From NCBI GenBank assembly GCA_023386495.1, contig JAEWJS010000088.1, positions 1 through 14,751 on the forward strand: DNA of 14,751 nt. Reading direction: 5' to 3'. This document shows positions 7,306-14,727 of the stretch, one piece after another. A program made the translations under genes and the position numbers. Source of the stretch: Bacillota bacterium (GTDB lineage Bacteria; Bacillota; Bacilli; Paenibacillales; Paenibacillaceae). Positions within the stretch are counted from its first letter, which is position 1. Each line of letters starts with the position of its first letter. The notes beneath the pieces are model-generated. The model worked only from the letters and a program-made list of their open reading frames with translations. It was not told where the DNA came from and did not search any database.

Positions 7306-8076
7306 TTACATGCTAAGCCATTTCTTAAACATATGCTTCGTCGTATCCTTGTTGATCGCCGCAATCGACGTCGTCAGCGGGATCCCCTTCGGACAAGCGC
7401 GCACGCAGTTCTGCGAGTTGCCGCAGCCTTCGATGCCGCCGTCTTCCATCAGCGTCTCGAGGCGCTCTTCCTTGTTCATCTCGCCCGTCGGGTGAGCGTT
7501 GAACAAGCGAACCTGCGAGATCGCCTGCGGCCCGATGAAGCTGTTCCGATCGTTCACGTTCGGGCAAGCTTCCATGCAAACGCCGCACGTCATGCACTTC
7601 GACAGCTCATACGCCCATTGGCGCTTCGTCTCGGCCATCCGCGGGCCGGGACCGAGGTCGTACGTGCCGTCGATCGGGATCCATGCCTTGACGCGCTTCA
7701 GCGCGCCGAACATCCGCTCGCGGTTGATGACCAGGTCGCGTACGACCGGGAACGTGCGCATCGGCTCGAGCCGTACCGGCTGCTCCAGCTGATCGATCAG
7801 CGCGGAGCAGGCTTGACGCGGCTTGCCGTTGATGACCATCGAGCACGCGCCGCACACTTCCTCGAGGCAGTTCGATTCCCAGCACACCGGCGCAGTCGAA
7901 GCGCCTTCGGCGTTCTTCGGATTGCGCTGGATTTCCATGAGCGCGCTGATCACGTTCATGTTCGGCCGATAAGGCACCTCGAACGTCTCGGTATACGGCT
8001 TCGCATCCGGCTGATCCTGCCGGGTAATGATAAACTTGACCATCTTGCTGCTAGTCGCCGTTGTCGTCTCCGCCAT
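7306..8076 (-). CDS. sdhB: Succinate dehydrogenase iron-sulfur subunit
   Basis: Subunit B of respiratory complex II, passing electrons from the FAD of SdhA to the diheme cytochrome SdhC and menaquinone on the inner face of the membrane. It has 256 residues, normal for the family. The N-terminal ferredoxin domain carries [2Fe-2S] ligands Cys70, Cys75, Cys78 and Cys90, with an extra Cys65 (CWESNCLEEVCGAC), a pattern typical of Bacillus-type enzymes. The C-terminal domain has CMTCGVCMEACP (Cys161, 164, 167, 171) and CGNSQNCVRACP (Cys218, 224, 228) for the [4Fe-4S] and [3Fe-4S] centres. It is the last gene of the operon, two bases after sdhA; its ribosome binding site GGAG (8084-8087) lies inside the final codons of sdhA, so the two are probably translationally coupled. 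A strong terminator follows. Confidence 0.97.
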   Translation of the reverse strand: MAETTTATSSKMVKFIITRQDQPDAKPYTETFEVPYRPNMNVISALMEIQRNPKNAEGASTAPVCWESNCLEEVCGACSMVINGKPRQACSALIDQLEQPVRLEPMRTFPVVRDLVINRERMFGALKRVKAWIPIDGTYDLGPGPRMAETKRQWAYELSKCMTCGVCMEACPNVNDRNSFIGPQAISQVRLFNAHPTGEMNKEERLETLMEDGGIEGCGNSQNCVRACPKGIPLTTSIAAINKDTTKHMFKKWLSM

Positions 8077-8078
8077 CG

Positions 8079-9836
8079 TTATTCTCCTTTCTTCTTGTCG
8101 GTCGAATAGTCGCGTTTACGAGGCGCGATCAGCGAGACGTCAACGTCTTCATAGCTGATTTGCGGCCCTTCTGCCGTCCATTTGGCCTTCGTCGTCTTCA
8201 AGAACTGCTCGTCGTCCCGCTCCGGGAACTCCGGCTTGTAGTGCGCGCCGCGGCTCTCGTTGCGCATAAGCGCGCCCAGCGTCATCGCTTCGGACAGCTC
8301 CAGCATGTTCCACAGCTGGCGGGTGAACGCTACGCCCGCATTGTTCCAGCGCGCCGTGTCGTTGATGTTGATCGATTGGTAGCGCTGCTTCAATTCCTTG
8401 ATCTTGTTGATCGTGTCCTGCAGCTTATTATTGTAACGAACGACCGTCATGTTGTTCGTCATCCATTCGCCAAGCTCCTTGTGAATGACGTACGCGTTCT
8501 CGTTGCCGTTCATCTTCATGATCGATTCGTACTTCTCCGTGTGACGCTTCTGCTCGCGGTCGTACACCGCAGAGGAGAGATCTTCGGCCGACTTCTTAAG
8601 CCCCTTGATGTATTCGACTGCCTTCGGACCGGCCATCATGCCGCCGTAGATCGCCGATACGAGCGAGTTCGCGCCCAGACGGTTCGCGCCGTGGTATTGA
8701 TACTCGCACTCGCCGGCCGCGAACAAGCCCGGCACGTTCGTCATCTGGTTGTAGTCGACCCACATGCCGCCCATCGAATAGTGGACCGCAGGGAAGATTT
8801 TCATCGGGATTTTGCGCGGATCGTCGCCCATGAACTTCTCATAGATTTCGATGATGCCGCCCAGCTTCACGTCGAGCTCCTTCGGATCCTTATGCGACAG
8901 ATCGAGGTAGACCATGTTCTCGCCGTTAATGCCCAGCTTCTCGTCTACGCAGACCGCGAAGATCTCGCGCGTCGCGATATCACGCGGAACCAGGTTGCCG
9001 TAAGCCGGATACTTCTCTTCGAGGAAGTACCATGGCTTGCCGTCCTTGTACGTCCAGATCCGTCCGCCTTCGCCGCGCGCCGATTCGCTCATGAGGCGCA
9101 GCTTATCGTCGCCTGGGATCGCCGTCGGGTGAATCTGAATGAACTCGCCGTTCGCGTAGTACACGCCTTGTTGATAGACCGCGCTCGCGGCCGTACCTGT
9201 ATTAATAACCGAGTTGGTCGTCTTGCCGAAAATAATGCCAGGACCGCCAGTTGCGAGAATGACGGCATCCGCGCGCATCGTGTGCACTTCCATCGAGCGA
9301 AGATCCTGGCCCGCGATGCCGCGGCATACGCCGTCGTCATCGATGATCGCGCCGAGGAATTCCCAGTGCTCGTACTTCGTGACGAGACCCGCTGTCTCCC
9401 AGCGGCGTACTTGCTCGTCCAGCGCGTACAACAGCTGCTGGCCCGTCGTTGCGCCCGCGAACGCGGTGCGGTGATGCTTCGTCCCACCGAAACGGCGGAA
9501 GTCGAGCAGACCTTCCGGCGTCCGGTTGAACATGACGCCCATCCGGTCCATCAGGTGGATGATGCCCGGCGCCGCTTCGCACATGGCTTTGACCGGCGGT
9601 TGATTCGCGAGGAAGTCGCCGCCGTATACCGTATCGTCGAAGTGCTCCCAAGGGGAGTCGCCTTCGCCTTTCGTATTCACTGCGCCGTTAATGCCGCCTT
9701 GCGCGCAGACCGAGTGAGAACGCTTGACCGGAACCAGCGAGAACAAGGCCACTTGCATGCCCGCTTCGGCCGCTTTGATCGTCGCCATCAAGCCGGCAAG
9801 TCCGCCGCCGACGACGATGATTTTATTGTTAGCCAT
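8079..9836 (-). CDS. sdhA: Succinate dehydrogenase flavoprotein subunit
   Basis: Catalytic subunit of complex II, oxidising succinate to fumarate in the TCA cycle. It has 585 residues, full length. The N-terminal FAD-binding fold is VVGGGLAG (8-15). His41 in RSHSVCAQGG is the expected covalent FAD attachment site. Substrate-site residues are visible as His236 (QIHPTA), Arg254 (SARGEGG), His352 (VHYSMGG) and Arg386 (HGANRLGANSL). The C-terminal helical domain (about 430-585) carries the usual RYQSININDT and LMRNESRGAHYKPEFPERDD segments. AAGGAG (9847-9852) lies 10 bases before the ATG. It is the middle gene of sdhCAB, 25 bases after sdhC. The B. subtilis-like architecture (no separate sdhD) suggests the menaquinone-linked class rather than the E. 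coli type. Confidence 0.97.
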   Translation of the reverse strand: MANNKIIVVGGGLAGLMATIKAAEAGMQVALFSLVPVKRSHSVCAQGGINGAVNTKGEGDSPWEHFDDTVYGGDFLANQPPVKAMCEAAPGIIHLMDRMGVMFNRTPEGLLDFRRFGGTKHHRTAFAGATTGQQLLYALDEQVRRWETAGLVTKYEHWEFLGAIIDDDGVCRGIAGQDLRSMEVHTMRADAVILATGGPGIIFGKTTNSVINTGTAASAVYQQGVYYANGEFIQIHPTAIPGDDKLRLMSESARGEGGRIWTYKDGKPWYFLEEKYPAYGNLVPRDIATREIFAVCVDEKLGINGENMVYLDLSHKDPKELDVKLGGIIEIYEKFMGDDPRKIPMKIFPAVHYSMGGMWVDYNQMTNVPGLFAAGECEYQYHGANRLGANSLVSAIYGGMMAGPKAVEYIKGLKKSAEDLSSAVYDREQKRHTEKYESIMKMNGNENAYVIHKELGEWMTNNMTVVRYNNKLQDTINKIKELKQRYQSININDTARWNNAGVAFTRQLWNMLELSEAMTLGALMRNESRGAHYKPEFPERDDEQFLKTTKAKWTAEGPQISYEDVDVSLIAPRKRDYSTDKKKGE

Positions 9837-9861
9837 ACTTTAATCGCTCCTTCTATACAGA

Positions 9862-10533
9862 CTAGCCGATATTGAGTACCGATTGCAGGGCTGCGCTTAC
9901 TTCGCCGAATTCGTCGCCGCGGAAGACGAAGATCGTCGACAGGAACATCGCGGACACGATCACGAAGATGACCATGCAAATATAGGAAGAGACACGCTGT
10001 GCGCCCGGGCTTACCGTAATGCCCCAGCTGACCAGGAACGCCCACAGGCCGTTCGAGAAGTGGAACACCGATGCGATAATGCCGATCACGTACAGGGCAA
10101 GATAGAAGCCGTTCGAGGCAATCTCATGCATGACGACGCCGAGTCCCTCATGCGTCTCGTTGCCGATCAGCACCTGCCATCTCGTCTGGTAGACATGCCA
10201 GAAGACGAAGATGAACGTGATGACGCCCGAGATGCGCTGCAGCGCGAACGCCCAGTTACGCCCGTACTTGAACTGTCCCGTATTGATGTTCGATTGGAAG
10301 GCGATGTACAGGCCGTAGATGCCATGGAACAGGATCGGCAGCCAGATGACCACGATCTCCAGCACCACAACTAGCGGCAAGCTGTTAATGAATGTTACGG
10401 CGCTCTTGAACCGCTCCGCTCCGCCTTCTACCGCAGAGAAGTTCGTCAGCAGATGGCTGATGAAGAACAGACTGAGCGGAATGACCCCCAATAGCGAATG
10501 AAGCTTGCGCGAATAATACGAATTCCCTTTCAT
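9862..10533 (-). CDS. sdhC: Succinate dehydrogenase cytochrome b558 subunit
   Basis: Membrane anchor and diheme cytochrome of complex II, 223 residues with five predicted membrane segments. It carries HSLLGVIP near the N-terminus. His27 (ISHLL), His70 (LFHGIYG), His113 (FWHVYQ) and His158 (VFHFSNG) match the four heme-ligand histidines known in the B. subtilis protein (28, 70, 113, 155). I chose the ATG at 10531-10533 because MKGNSYYSRKLHSLLG aligns with the family N-terminus and AGGAG lies 12 bases upstream. An upstream in-frame GTG at 10578 would add 15 residues but coincides with the predicted transcription start. It is the first gene of the operon. Confidence 0.95.
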   Translation of the reverse strand: MKGNSYYSRKLHSLLGVIPLSLFFISHLLTNFSAVEGGAERFKSAVTFINSLPLVVVLEIVVIWLPILFHGIYGLYIAFQSNINTGQFKYGRNWAFALQRISGVITFIFVFWHVYQTRWQVLIGNETHEGLGVVMHEIASNGFYLALYVIGIIASVFHFSNGLWAFLVSWGITVSPGAQRVSSYICMVIFVIVSAMFLSTIFVFRGDEFGEVSAALQSVLNIG

Positions 10534-10583
10534 AACGTAAGCGTTCTCCTTTCCGGACTGGACGTGCGTGTAAACCACTAATC

Positions 10584-10612
10584 ATTGTATACCCCGCTGT
10601 GTGGAGCGTCAA
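10584..10612 (-). promoter_or_regulatory. Sigma-A promoter of the sdhCAB operon
   Basis: The minus strand reads TTGACG (10607-10612), 17 bases, then TACAAT (10584-10589); each box matches consensus at five of six positions. The expected start, near 10577, leaves a leader of about 44 bases before sdhC. Tandem GAATGT copies overlap the -35 box, so the region could also bind a regulator. Confidence 0.75.
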
Positions 10613-10639
10613 CATTCGACATTCACACAATTGCCATAC

Positions 10640-10668
10640 TTCCATGCTACTCTTTTTCAGCTTATAAT
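10640..10668 (+). promoter_or_regulatory. Possible promoter of the LysR-type gene
   Basis: A perfect TATAAT (10663-10668) lies 58 bases before the start codon. The hexamer 17 bases upstream (TTCCAT, 10640-10645) is a poor -35. An alternative is TTGCAT (10673-10678) with TATACC (10695-10700). The AT-rich stretch 10683-10697 reads ATTA-N7-TTAT, a partial dyad where an autoregulating LysR protein could bind. Confidence 0.4.
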
Positions 10669-10725
10669 GGAATTGCATATTTATTATATATAGTTATACC
10701 TAATTGACATAAGGGAGCTGAACCG

Positions 10726-11643
10726 ATGCTTGAGGAGCTGCATGCTTTCGCCACCGTGGTCGAGGAATCGAGCCTCAATCGCGCATCCGCTGTGCTTAAT
10801 ATCTCACAACCCGCGCTGTCGCGCAAAATCGCCAAGCTGGAGGCCGATCTCGGCACCCAGCTCTTCCGAAGAATCGGCAAGCGGCTGGAGCTGACGCGCG
10901 TCGGGCAAGCTACCTATGATTATGCCCTGGAGACGAGACAGCGACACAATCGCTTCCTTCAGTCGATCGCCGAGCACAGCTACGCAGGCCGCGCTTCGAT
11001 CATGATCGGCGCCAGCTTAACCACGCTGCAGACGACGCTGCCCGACCTCATCCAGATGATGACCGAGTCGCATCCCGAGGTCGACATTAAGGCCGTCACG
11101 GGCAAGACGCATGAAATCGTGTCGCTCGTCCGCGACAAAAAAGCGGACCTCGGCATCGTCGCTTCCACGATCGACGAGCCTTCGCTCCACTGCGTGCCGC
11201 TATTCGACGACCATCTGGAACTCGTGCTTCCCAAGGGTCACTATATTTCCGACTATACGACGGCTGCCGGCGCAGGCATGAGCATCACGGAGCTGAGCGG
11301 GTTCCCGATGATTCTGTTCGCCAAGGGCACCTGGTACCGGATTCTCACTGACGAGCTGTTCGCGAAGTACGATCTGCAGCCGGACGTCCGCATGGAGATC
11401 GACTCCTTCGAGGCGATCCTGCGCCTCATGCATACTTGCCGTGCCGGCACGCTGCTGCCGAAGTCCTACATGCGGGAGCAGCTGCTTGAGGATAATGAGC
11501 TTATCGTCATTCCCGTTCGCGAGCTGGAGGAGACCACGCGGACAACTTCCTTGATCCATCCGGAGCTCGAAGGCTCGAACCCCGCTATTCGTTGGTGGAT
11601 CGAAGAAATTGCCGCGCATTTCGGAAGCCGGCCGACCGGTTAA
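10726..11643 (+). CDS. LysR-type transcriptional regulator, divergent from sdhCAB
   Basis: DNA-binding regulator of 305 residues, the usual LysR length. Residues 1-60 are the winged HTH with the family signature SLNRASAVLNISQPALSRKI and LGTQLFRR; about 90-295 is the periplasmic-binding-protein-like effector domain (MIGASLTTLQTTLPDLI, KKADLGIV, LELVLPKGH, GTLLPKSYM). GGGAG lies 8 bases before the ATG. It is transcribed away from sdhC and shares a 192-base intergenic region, the common LysR arrangement in which the protein controls its divergent neighbour. That suggests, but does not prove, control of succinate dehydrogenase by a small metabolite. I cannot assign it to a named LysR subgroup; CcpC-like control of TCA genes is one possibility. 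Its stop is four bases from the convergent ktr gene. Confidence 0.9.
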   Translation: MLEELHAFATVVEESSLNRASAVLNISQPALSRKIAKLEADLGTQLFRRIGKRLELTRVGQATYDYALETRQRHNRFLQSIAEHSYAGRASIMIGASLTTLQTTLPDLIQMMTESHPEVDIKAVTGKTHEIVSLVRDKKADLGIVASTIDEPSLHCVPLFDDHLELVLPKGHYISDYTTAAGAGMSITELSGFPMILFAKGTWYRILTDELFAKYDLQPDVRMEIDSFEAILRLMHTCRAGTLLPKSYMREQLLEDNELIVIPVRELEETTRTTSLIHPELEGSNPAIRWWIEEIAAHFGSRPTG

Positions 11644-11647
11644 TTGC

Positions 11648-12316
11648 CTACGGCCTCGTGGATACGGATCCCTCGAATTGCTCGATCTGGCTATTCGTGC
11701 CGATGACGACAAGCACATCCTTCTCCTCCAGCGTATCTGACGCAGACGGCGCGATAATGACGCCATGCTGCTTGTTGATCGCGACGACGCTGCAGCCGAA
11801 GCGTGCCCGCGGATTCAGCTCCTGCAGCGTCACGCCGTCGAGACACCTCGGCACGGATAATTCCGCGATCGTGTAGTCCTTCGACAGCTCGATGTAATCG
11901 AGCAGGTTCGGCTGCACCAGCTGATGCGCCACGCGCACGCCCATGTCGCGTTCGGGATAGATGACGCGGTCGACGCCGATTTTGTCCAATACCCGCCCGT
12001 GCAGCTCGCTTATCGCCTTAGCGACAACCTGCTTCACGCCGAGATCCTTCAGCAGTATGGCCGCCAGGATGCTCGCTTGGATATCGTCGCCGATCGCGAC
12101 GACGCCGCAGTCGAAGTTCCGGACGCCGAGCGAGCGCAGCACCTCTTCGTCCATCGCGTCCGCCACGACGGCATGCGTCAAGTAGTCGCTCATCTCGTCC
12201 ACGATCTCTTCGTCCGTGTCGATACCGAGCACCTCGTAGCCCAGCTTGATCAGTTCCTTGCCGAGACTGGAGCCGAACCGGCCTAAGCCGATAATAACGA
12301 ATTGATTCTTCTTCAT
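11648..12316 (-). CDS. ktrA: Ktr-type potassium channel gating subunit (RCK protein)
   Basis: Cytoplasmic regulatory subunit that assembles as an octameric ring on a KtrB/KtrD-type membrane protein and gates K+ uptake. It has 222 residues, the usual KtrA/KtrC size. RCK_N (about 4-120) has the nucleotide-binding GLGRFG (10-15) and an acidic residue, Asp33, after the second strand (LGID). RCK_C (about 136-219) is the domain that binds c-di-AMP in characterised Ktr proteins. GGAG lies 11 bases before the ATG. No KtrB partner is encoded beside it, so it could equally be called ktrC; the symbol is approximate. A c-di-AMP riboswitch lies in its leader. The gene is convergent with the LysR gene with only four bases between stop codons and no intergenic terminator. 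Confidence 0.9.
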   Translation of the reverse strand: MKKNQFVIIGLGRFGSSLGKELIKLGYEVLGIDTDEEIVDEMSDYLTHAVVADAMDEEVLRSLGVRNFDCGVVAIGDDIQASILAAILLKDLGVKQVVAKAISELHGRVLDKIGVDRVIYPERDMGVRVAHQLVQPNLLDYIELSKDYTIAELSVPRCLDGVTLQELNPRARFGCSVVAINKQHGVIIAPSASDTLEEKDVLVVIGTNSQIEQFEGSVSTRP

Positions 12317-12335
12317 GCTGTGCGTTGCTCCATTC

Positions 12336-12521
12336 TTATCCGATTATGATTGTGCCTTCGGATGGCCGGTAACGTTCCTTGTCGGTTCGCAGACCGAGTT
12401 CCTCCGTCGCGCATAGTATCATCGTGACCGCCATGACCAATTCGTCGCAATGAAACAAGCCGAAGTATAGCGCACGTCCTGACGGCATATCGTACAAGAA
12501 ACGGCTCGCGAACGGCAGCAT
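12336..12521 (-). CDS. Possible 61-residue protein between the riboswitch and ktr
   Basis: An ORF starting MLPFASRFLYDM and ending PSEGTIIIG lies between the riboswitch terminator and ktr, stopping 19 bases before the ktr start. The composition is protein-like (mixed hydrophobic and acidic residues, not arginine-rich like the other frames here), with HCDELVMAVTMILCATEELG forming a plausible amphipathic helix. I recognise no family. Against it: the ribosome binding site is weak (GGCGGCAGG) and the region may simply be long leader RNA. If real, it is co-transcribed with ktr under c-di-AMP control. Confidence 0.3.
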   Translation of the reverse strand: MLPFASRFLYDMPSGRALYFGLFHCDELVMAVTMILCATEELGLRTDKERYRPSEGTIIIG

Positions 12522-12580
12522 GCCTGCCGCCGAGCATGACGCGCCGAATCAGCCGGGTAATCCCCGCCAAGCAGAAGGCA

Positions 12581-12610
12581 ATACAAAAGAGCATTGGAAA
12601 CCCAATGCTC
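12581..12610 (-). terminator. Riboswitch-controlled terminator upstream of ktr
   Basis: On the minus strand GAGCATTGG (12602-12610) pairs perfectly with CCAATGCTC (12589-12597) around a GTTT loop, followed by TTTTGTATT. It lies 24 bases after the c-di-AMP aptamer and about 265 bases before ktr, with no complete upstream gene to terminate. It is therefore best read as the expression platform of the riboswitch. Confidence 0.8.
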
Positions 12611-12634
12611 GCGCGCGATGAGTCCTGTCGTCAT

Positions 12635-12794
12635 AAGCCTACGAGGTTAGCTGTCGGATTCGGGCGCTACAGGCCGCCCTATCCAAGCAAGGCGATTGCT
12701 CGCCCTGCCCGGAATTCACCCCATGCCGCAGGATAACGGCCGTCTTGGCCGCAGCAGCAGTTGGTTCCCCCGTTCTCTATTCGAGATTCGGCTC
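12635..12794 (-). ncRNA. ydaO-type c-di-AMP riboswitch aptamer
   Basis: The minus strand carries the conserved blocks of the ydaO/yuaA motif in order: GAACGGGGGAACCA (12762-12775), GGGGTGAAT (12714-12722), AGGGCG...CGCCCGAATCCG (about 12654-12680), and GACAGCTAACCTCGTAGGC (12637-12655). GAGCC (12790-12794) can pair with GGCTT (12635-12639) to close the aptamer. Known members bind c-di-AMP and switch off K+ transport and cell-wall genes by promoting termination. A terminator follows directly and the downstream gene encodes a Ktr subunit, matching the yuaA (ktrA) context of the motif. The boundaries are approximate. Confidence 0.93.
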
Positions 12795-12823
12795 GTATTC
12801 GGTTGTTCGTCGTCAATGTACCG

Positions 12824-12852
12824 ATTATAGCGGGATTGCACAGGGTTGACAA
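12824..12852 (-). promoter_or_regulatory. Sigma-A promoter of the riboswitch-ktr transcript
   Basis: The minus strand reads TTGTCA (12847-12852), exactly 17 bases, then a perfect TATAAT (12824-12829). The expected start, near 12817, lies about 23 bases before the aptamer and gives a leader of about 500 bases to the ktr start codon. Confidence 0.8.
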
Positions 12853-13056
12853 AACGAAAGAAACGACGAAAGCGAACCATCCGCACTCGAATCGTCTTGG
12901 TTTGGCCGATTGACGACAGGTTCTCTATTATTATTACCCCATTATCTCGCTCAGGATGGGAGAATCCAAGCAAATCGCTTTAAATTGCCAGCAATCGTAT
13001 GTTATCGTACATGTATGCGTTTAATCGTTAGAAAATCGCCCAAATGAGGTGTACAC
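12853..13056 (+). promoter_or_regulatory. Upstream region of the CPBP protease gene
   Basis: This stretch has no credible gene. A possible plus-strand promoter is TTGCCA (12985-12990), 17 bases, TACATG (13008-13013); the -10 is weak. The ribosome binding site is GAGGT, about six bases before the ATG at 13057. I see nothing specific in 12853-12984. Confidence 0.3.
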
Positions 13057-14703
13057 ATGCAACGACCGCTGATTGAACCGCGTTGGAATGTTATCTACGG
13101 CTGGGGAGCCGCCCTGCTCGTCGTATTCATACTCATCCAGATTATCCCTTCCACGATGGGCTCGCTCTCGTCGGATGAGTACGACGTTATCGAGAAGCCC
13201 GAGGCCGAGTCCTCCGCGGCCCGCTTCATTCAAGAGAGCTTCGGCGAGTCGATCGTCTCCACGGCAGCGGTCCACCAAGCGCAGCGGGTGCTTTACGGCT
13301 ACTTGGCCAAGGAGAAGCTGATCGATTCCTACGAGAAGCAGTACGGGGACGATTACCCGACCGATACGTACCAGGTCGAGGTGCGAAGCACGACGACAAC
13401 CGATCGGTTCGAGCGCGTCCGATTCGTCCAAGTCCATATGAAAACAGGCGAGGTCATTGCCTGGAATGAGGTGAAGGACGGTCCGAACCGGGCCGAGGAG
13501 GGGCTGTCGTTCAGCGCCGCTTCACTGGCTGCCGTCGCCTTTGCTTCGGAGAGAGGGCTGCGCGAGCAAGAGCTGCAAGTCCGCGGGCTGCCGGAGCGGG
13601 ACGGGGCGATTGTGATCGATGTCGCAGGCGCGAAGATCGGGGAAGCGAAGCTCGCGATTCGCGTCCGGGCGAAGGAGCTGCCAAGCGGCGAAGTGTCGGT
13701 CGTCGAGTATAAGCCGCGTTTCGAGGCGCCCGAACGCTACGTGTCCTATGTGACGCGCCAGGACCAGATCTCGGGCATTGTTACCTTTGCCGGTTATCTA
13801 GGCATGACCTTCGTCCTGTTCGTGCTGTCGATCGTGTATGCGGCGCTGACGCGGAAGCATACTTCCTTCCTCCGCGGACTGCTCCTGACAGGCTTGTTCT
13901 TCGTCTTCTACTGCGTGAACAACATCAATATTTATGACGGCATCCGCGCCAGCATTGGCGAAGTGGCTGGCGCTGGCACGCTGACAGATCTCGGTGTCGC
14001 CTTACAGATGGGCTTCACGCTCGTCATGGCGGCATCCGTCTACTTCGCCCTCGTTGGCGGGGACGGCTTATGGCGGCAGATGGGCCGCAACCTGTGGGTC
14101 CGCCGCGGGGAGCAAGGCTTCGGCGAGCATACTTGGCGCGCGATGAAGATCGGGTATTGGGCGGCCTTCATCTTCCTGGGGCTGCAGTCGATCATCCTGA
14201 TCGTCATGGAGCGCGGCTTCGGCACATGGGCGACAAGCGACGTGACGCAATCGCCGCTGAACTTCGGCTATGCCTGGATATTCCCGCTCTTGGCATGGTG
14301 CGCAGCGATCTCCGAGGAAGCGGTATACCGGCTGTTCGGCATCGCGATCTTCCGCAAGTGGTTCAAGAACAGCTTCCTTGCTTCCATTATTCCGACGATC
14401 GTATGGGCATTCGGCCATGTCTCCTACCCGATCTATCCTTGGAGTACGCGGCTGATCGAGCTGACGCTGCTCGGCCTGCTCTTCTGCTACCTCTTCCTGA
14501 AGTTCGGCTTCGCGGCCGCCGTCTTCACGCATGCGATCATCGACAGCATCCTGATGTCGCTCTCGCTTGTATTCCTGGGCGGCGCGGTGAACATCGTCGC
14601 AGGCATCGTCTACGTGGTGCTTCCGGTCGGCATCGCTTGGGCGATACGCCGGTGGGACCAGACGAGGCCACTCCGTTCCGGCGGCCATCGCGTCCAGTAT
14701 TAG
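13057..14703 (+). CDS. CPBP-family intramembrane metalloprotease with large N-terminal domain
   Basis: Integral membrane protein of 548 residues. One membrane segment lies at about 13-31, followed by a soluble, probably extracytoplasmic domain (about 35-235) and roughly eight C-terminal membrane segments from about 240. The soluble part has a stretch (VRFVQVHMKTGEVIAWNEV, 121-139) resembling PepSY-type beta hairpins. The C-terminal half carries CPBP (Abi/CAAX-like) motifs: EEAVYR (Glu420, Glu421, Arg425), AFGH (His454) and HAIID (His492, Asp496). The paired glutamates and histidines fit a metal-dependent intramembrane protease; Trp450 stands where the FxxxH motif usually has Phe. This fits a 'type II CAAX endopeptidase family' annotation, but the substrate is unknown. 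It stands alone on the plus strand, divergent from the ktr unit, and ends before a palindrome. Confidence 0.88.
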   Translation: MQRPLIEPRWNVIYGWGAALLVVFILIQIIPSTMGSLSSDEYDVIEKPEAESSAARFIQESFGESIVSTAAVHQAQRVLYGYLAKEKLIDSYEKQYGDDYPTDTYQVEVRSTTTTDRFERVRFVQVHMKTGEVIAWNEVKDGPNRAEEGLSFSAASLAAVAFASERGLREQELQVRGLPERDGAIVIDVAGAKIGEAKLAIRVRAKELPSGEVSVVEYKPRFEAPERYVSYVTRQDQISGIVTFAGYLGMTFVLFVLSIVYAALTRKHTSFLRGLLLTGLFFVFYCVNNINIYDGIRASIGEVAGAGTLTDLGVALQMGFTLVMAASVYFALVGGDGLWRQMGRNLWVRRGEQGFGEHTWRAMKIGYWAAFIFLGLQSIILIVMERGFGTWATSDVTQSPLNFGYAWIFPLLAWCAAISEEAVYRLFGIAIFRKWFKNSFLASIIPTIVWAFGHVSYPIYPWSTRLIELTLLGLLFCYLFLKFGFAAAVFTHAIIDSILMSLSLVFLGGAVNIVAGIVYVVLPVGIAWAIRRWDQTRPLRSGGHRVQY

Positions 14704-14727
14704 CCTTGCATAAGAGCATTAGGAACA

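Noticed and set aside
7027..8109. 360-codon plus-strand ORF across the structured block and sdhB
   Set aside because: Mostly antisense to sdhB and its terminator; no start signal or domain.
8061..9875. 604-codon plus-strand ORF opposite sdhA
   Set aside because: Entirely antisense to full-length sdhA with intact active-site motifs; its translation is rich in Arg, His, Val and Asp with no recognisable domain.
10534..10578. Upstream GTG start for sdhC adding 15 residues
   Set aside because: It coincides with the predicted transcription start and has no ribosome binding site; the ATG at 10533 matches the family N-terminus.
10704..10709. Perfect TTGACA just before the LysR gene
   Set aside because: A -10 at normal spacing would fall inside the coding region, so it cannot serve as this gene's promoter.
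12313..12594. 93-codon minus-strand ORF whose stop overlaps the ktr start (ATGA)
   Set aside because: The overlap looks like translational coupling, but the protein is arginine-rich with no family match and its start lies within the riboswitch terminator.
12716..12973. 85-codon minus-strand ORF upstream of ktr
   Set aside because: It runs through the promoter and the first half of the c-di-AMP aptamer, which explain the sequence better.
14068..14688. 206-codon minus-strand ORF opposite the CPBP gene
   Set aside because: Antisense to conserved CPBP motifs; composition is Arg/Glu/Asp-rich and not protein-like.
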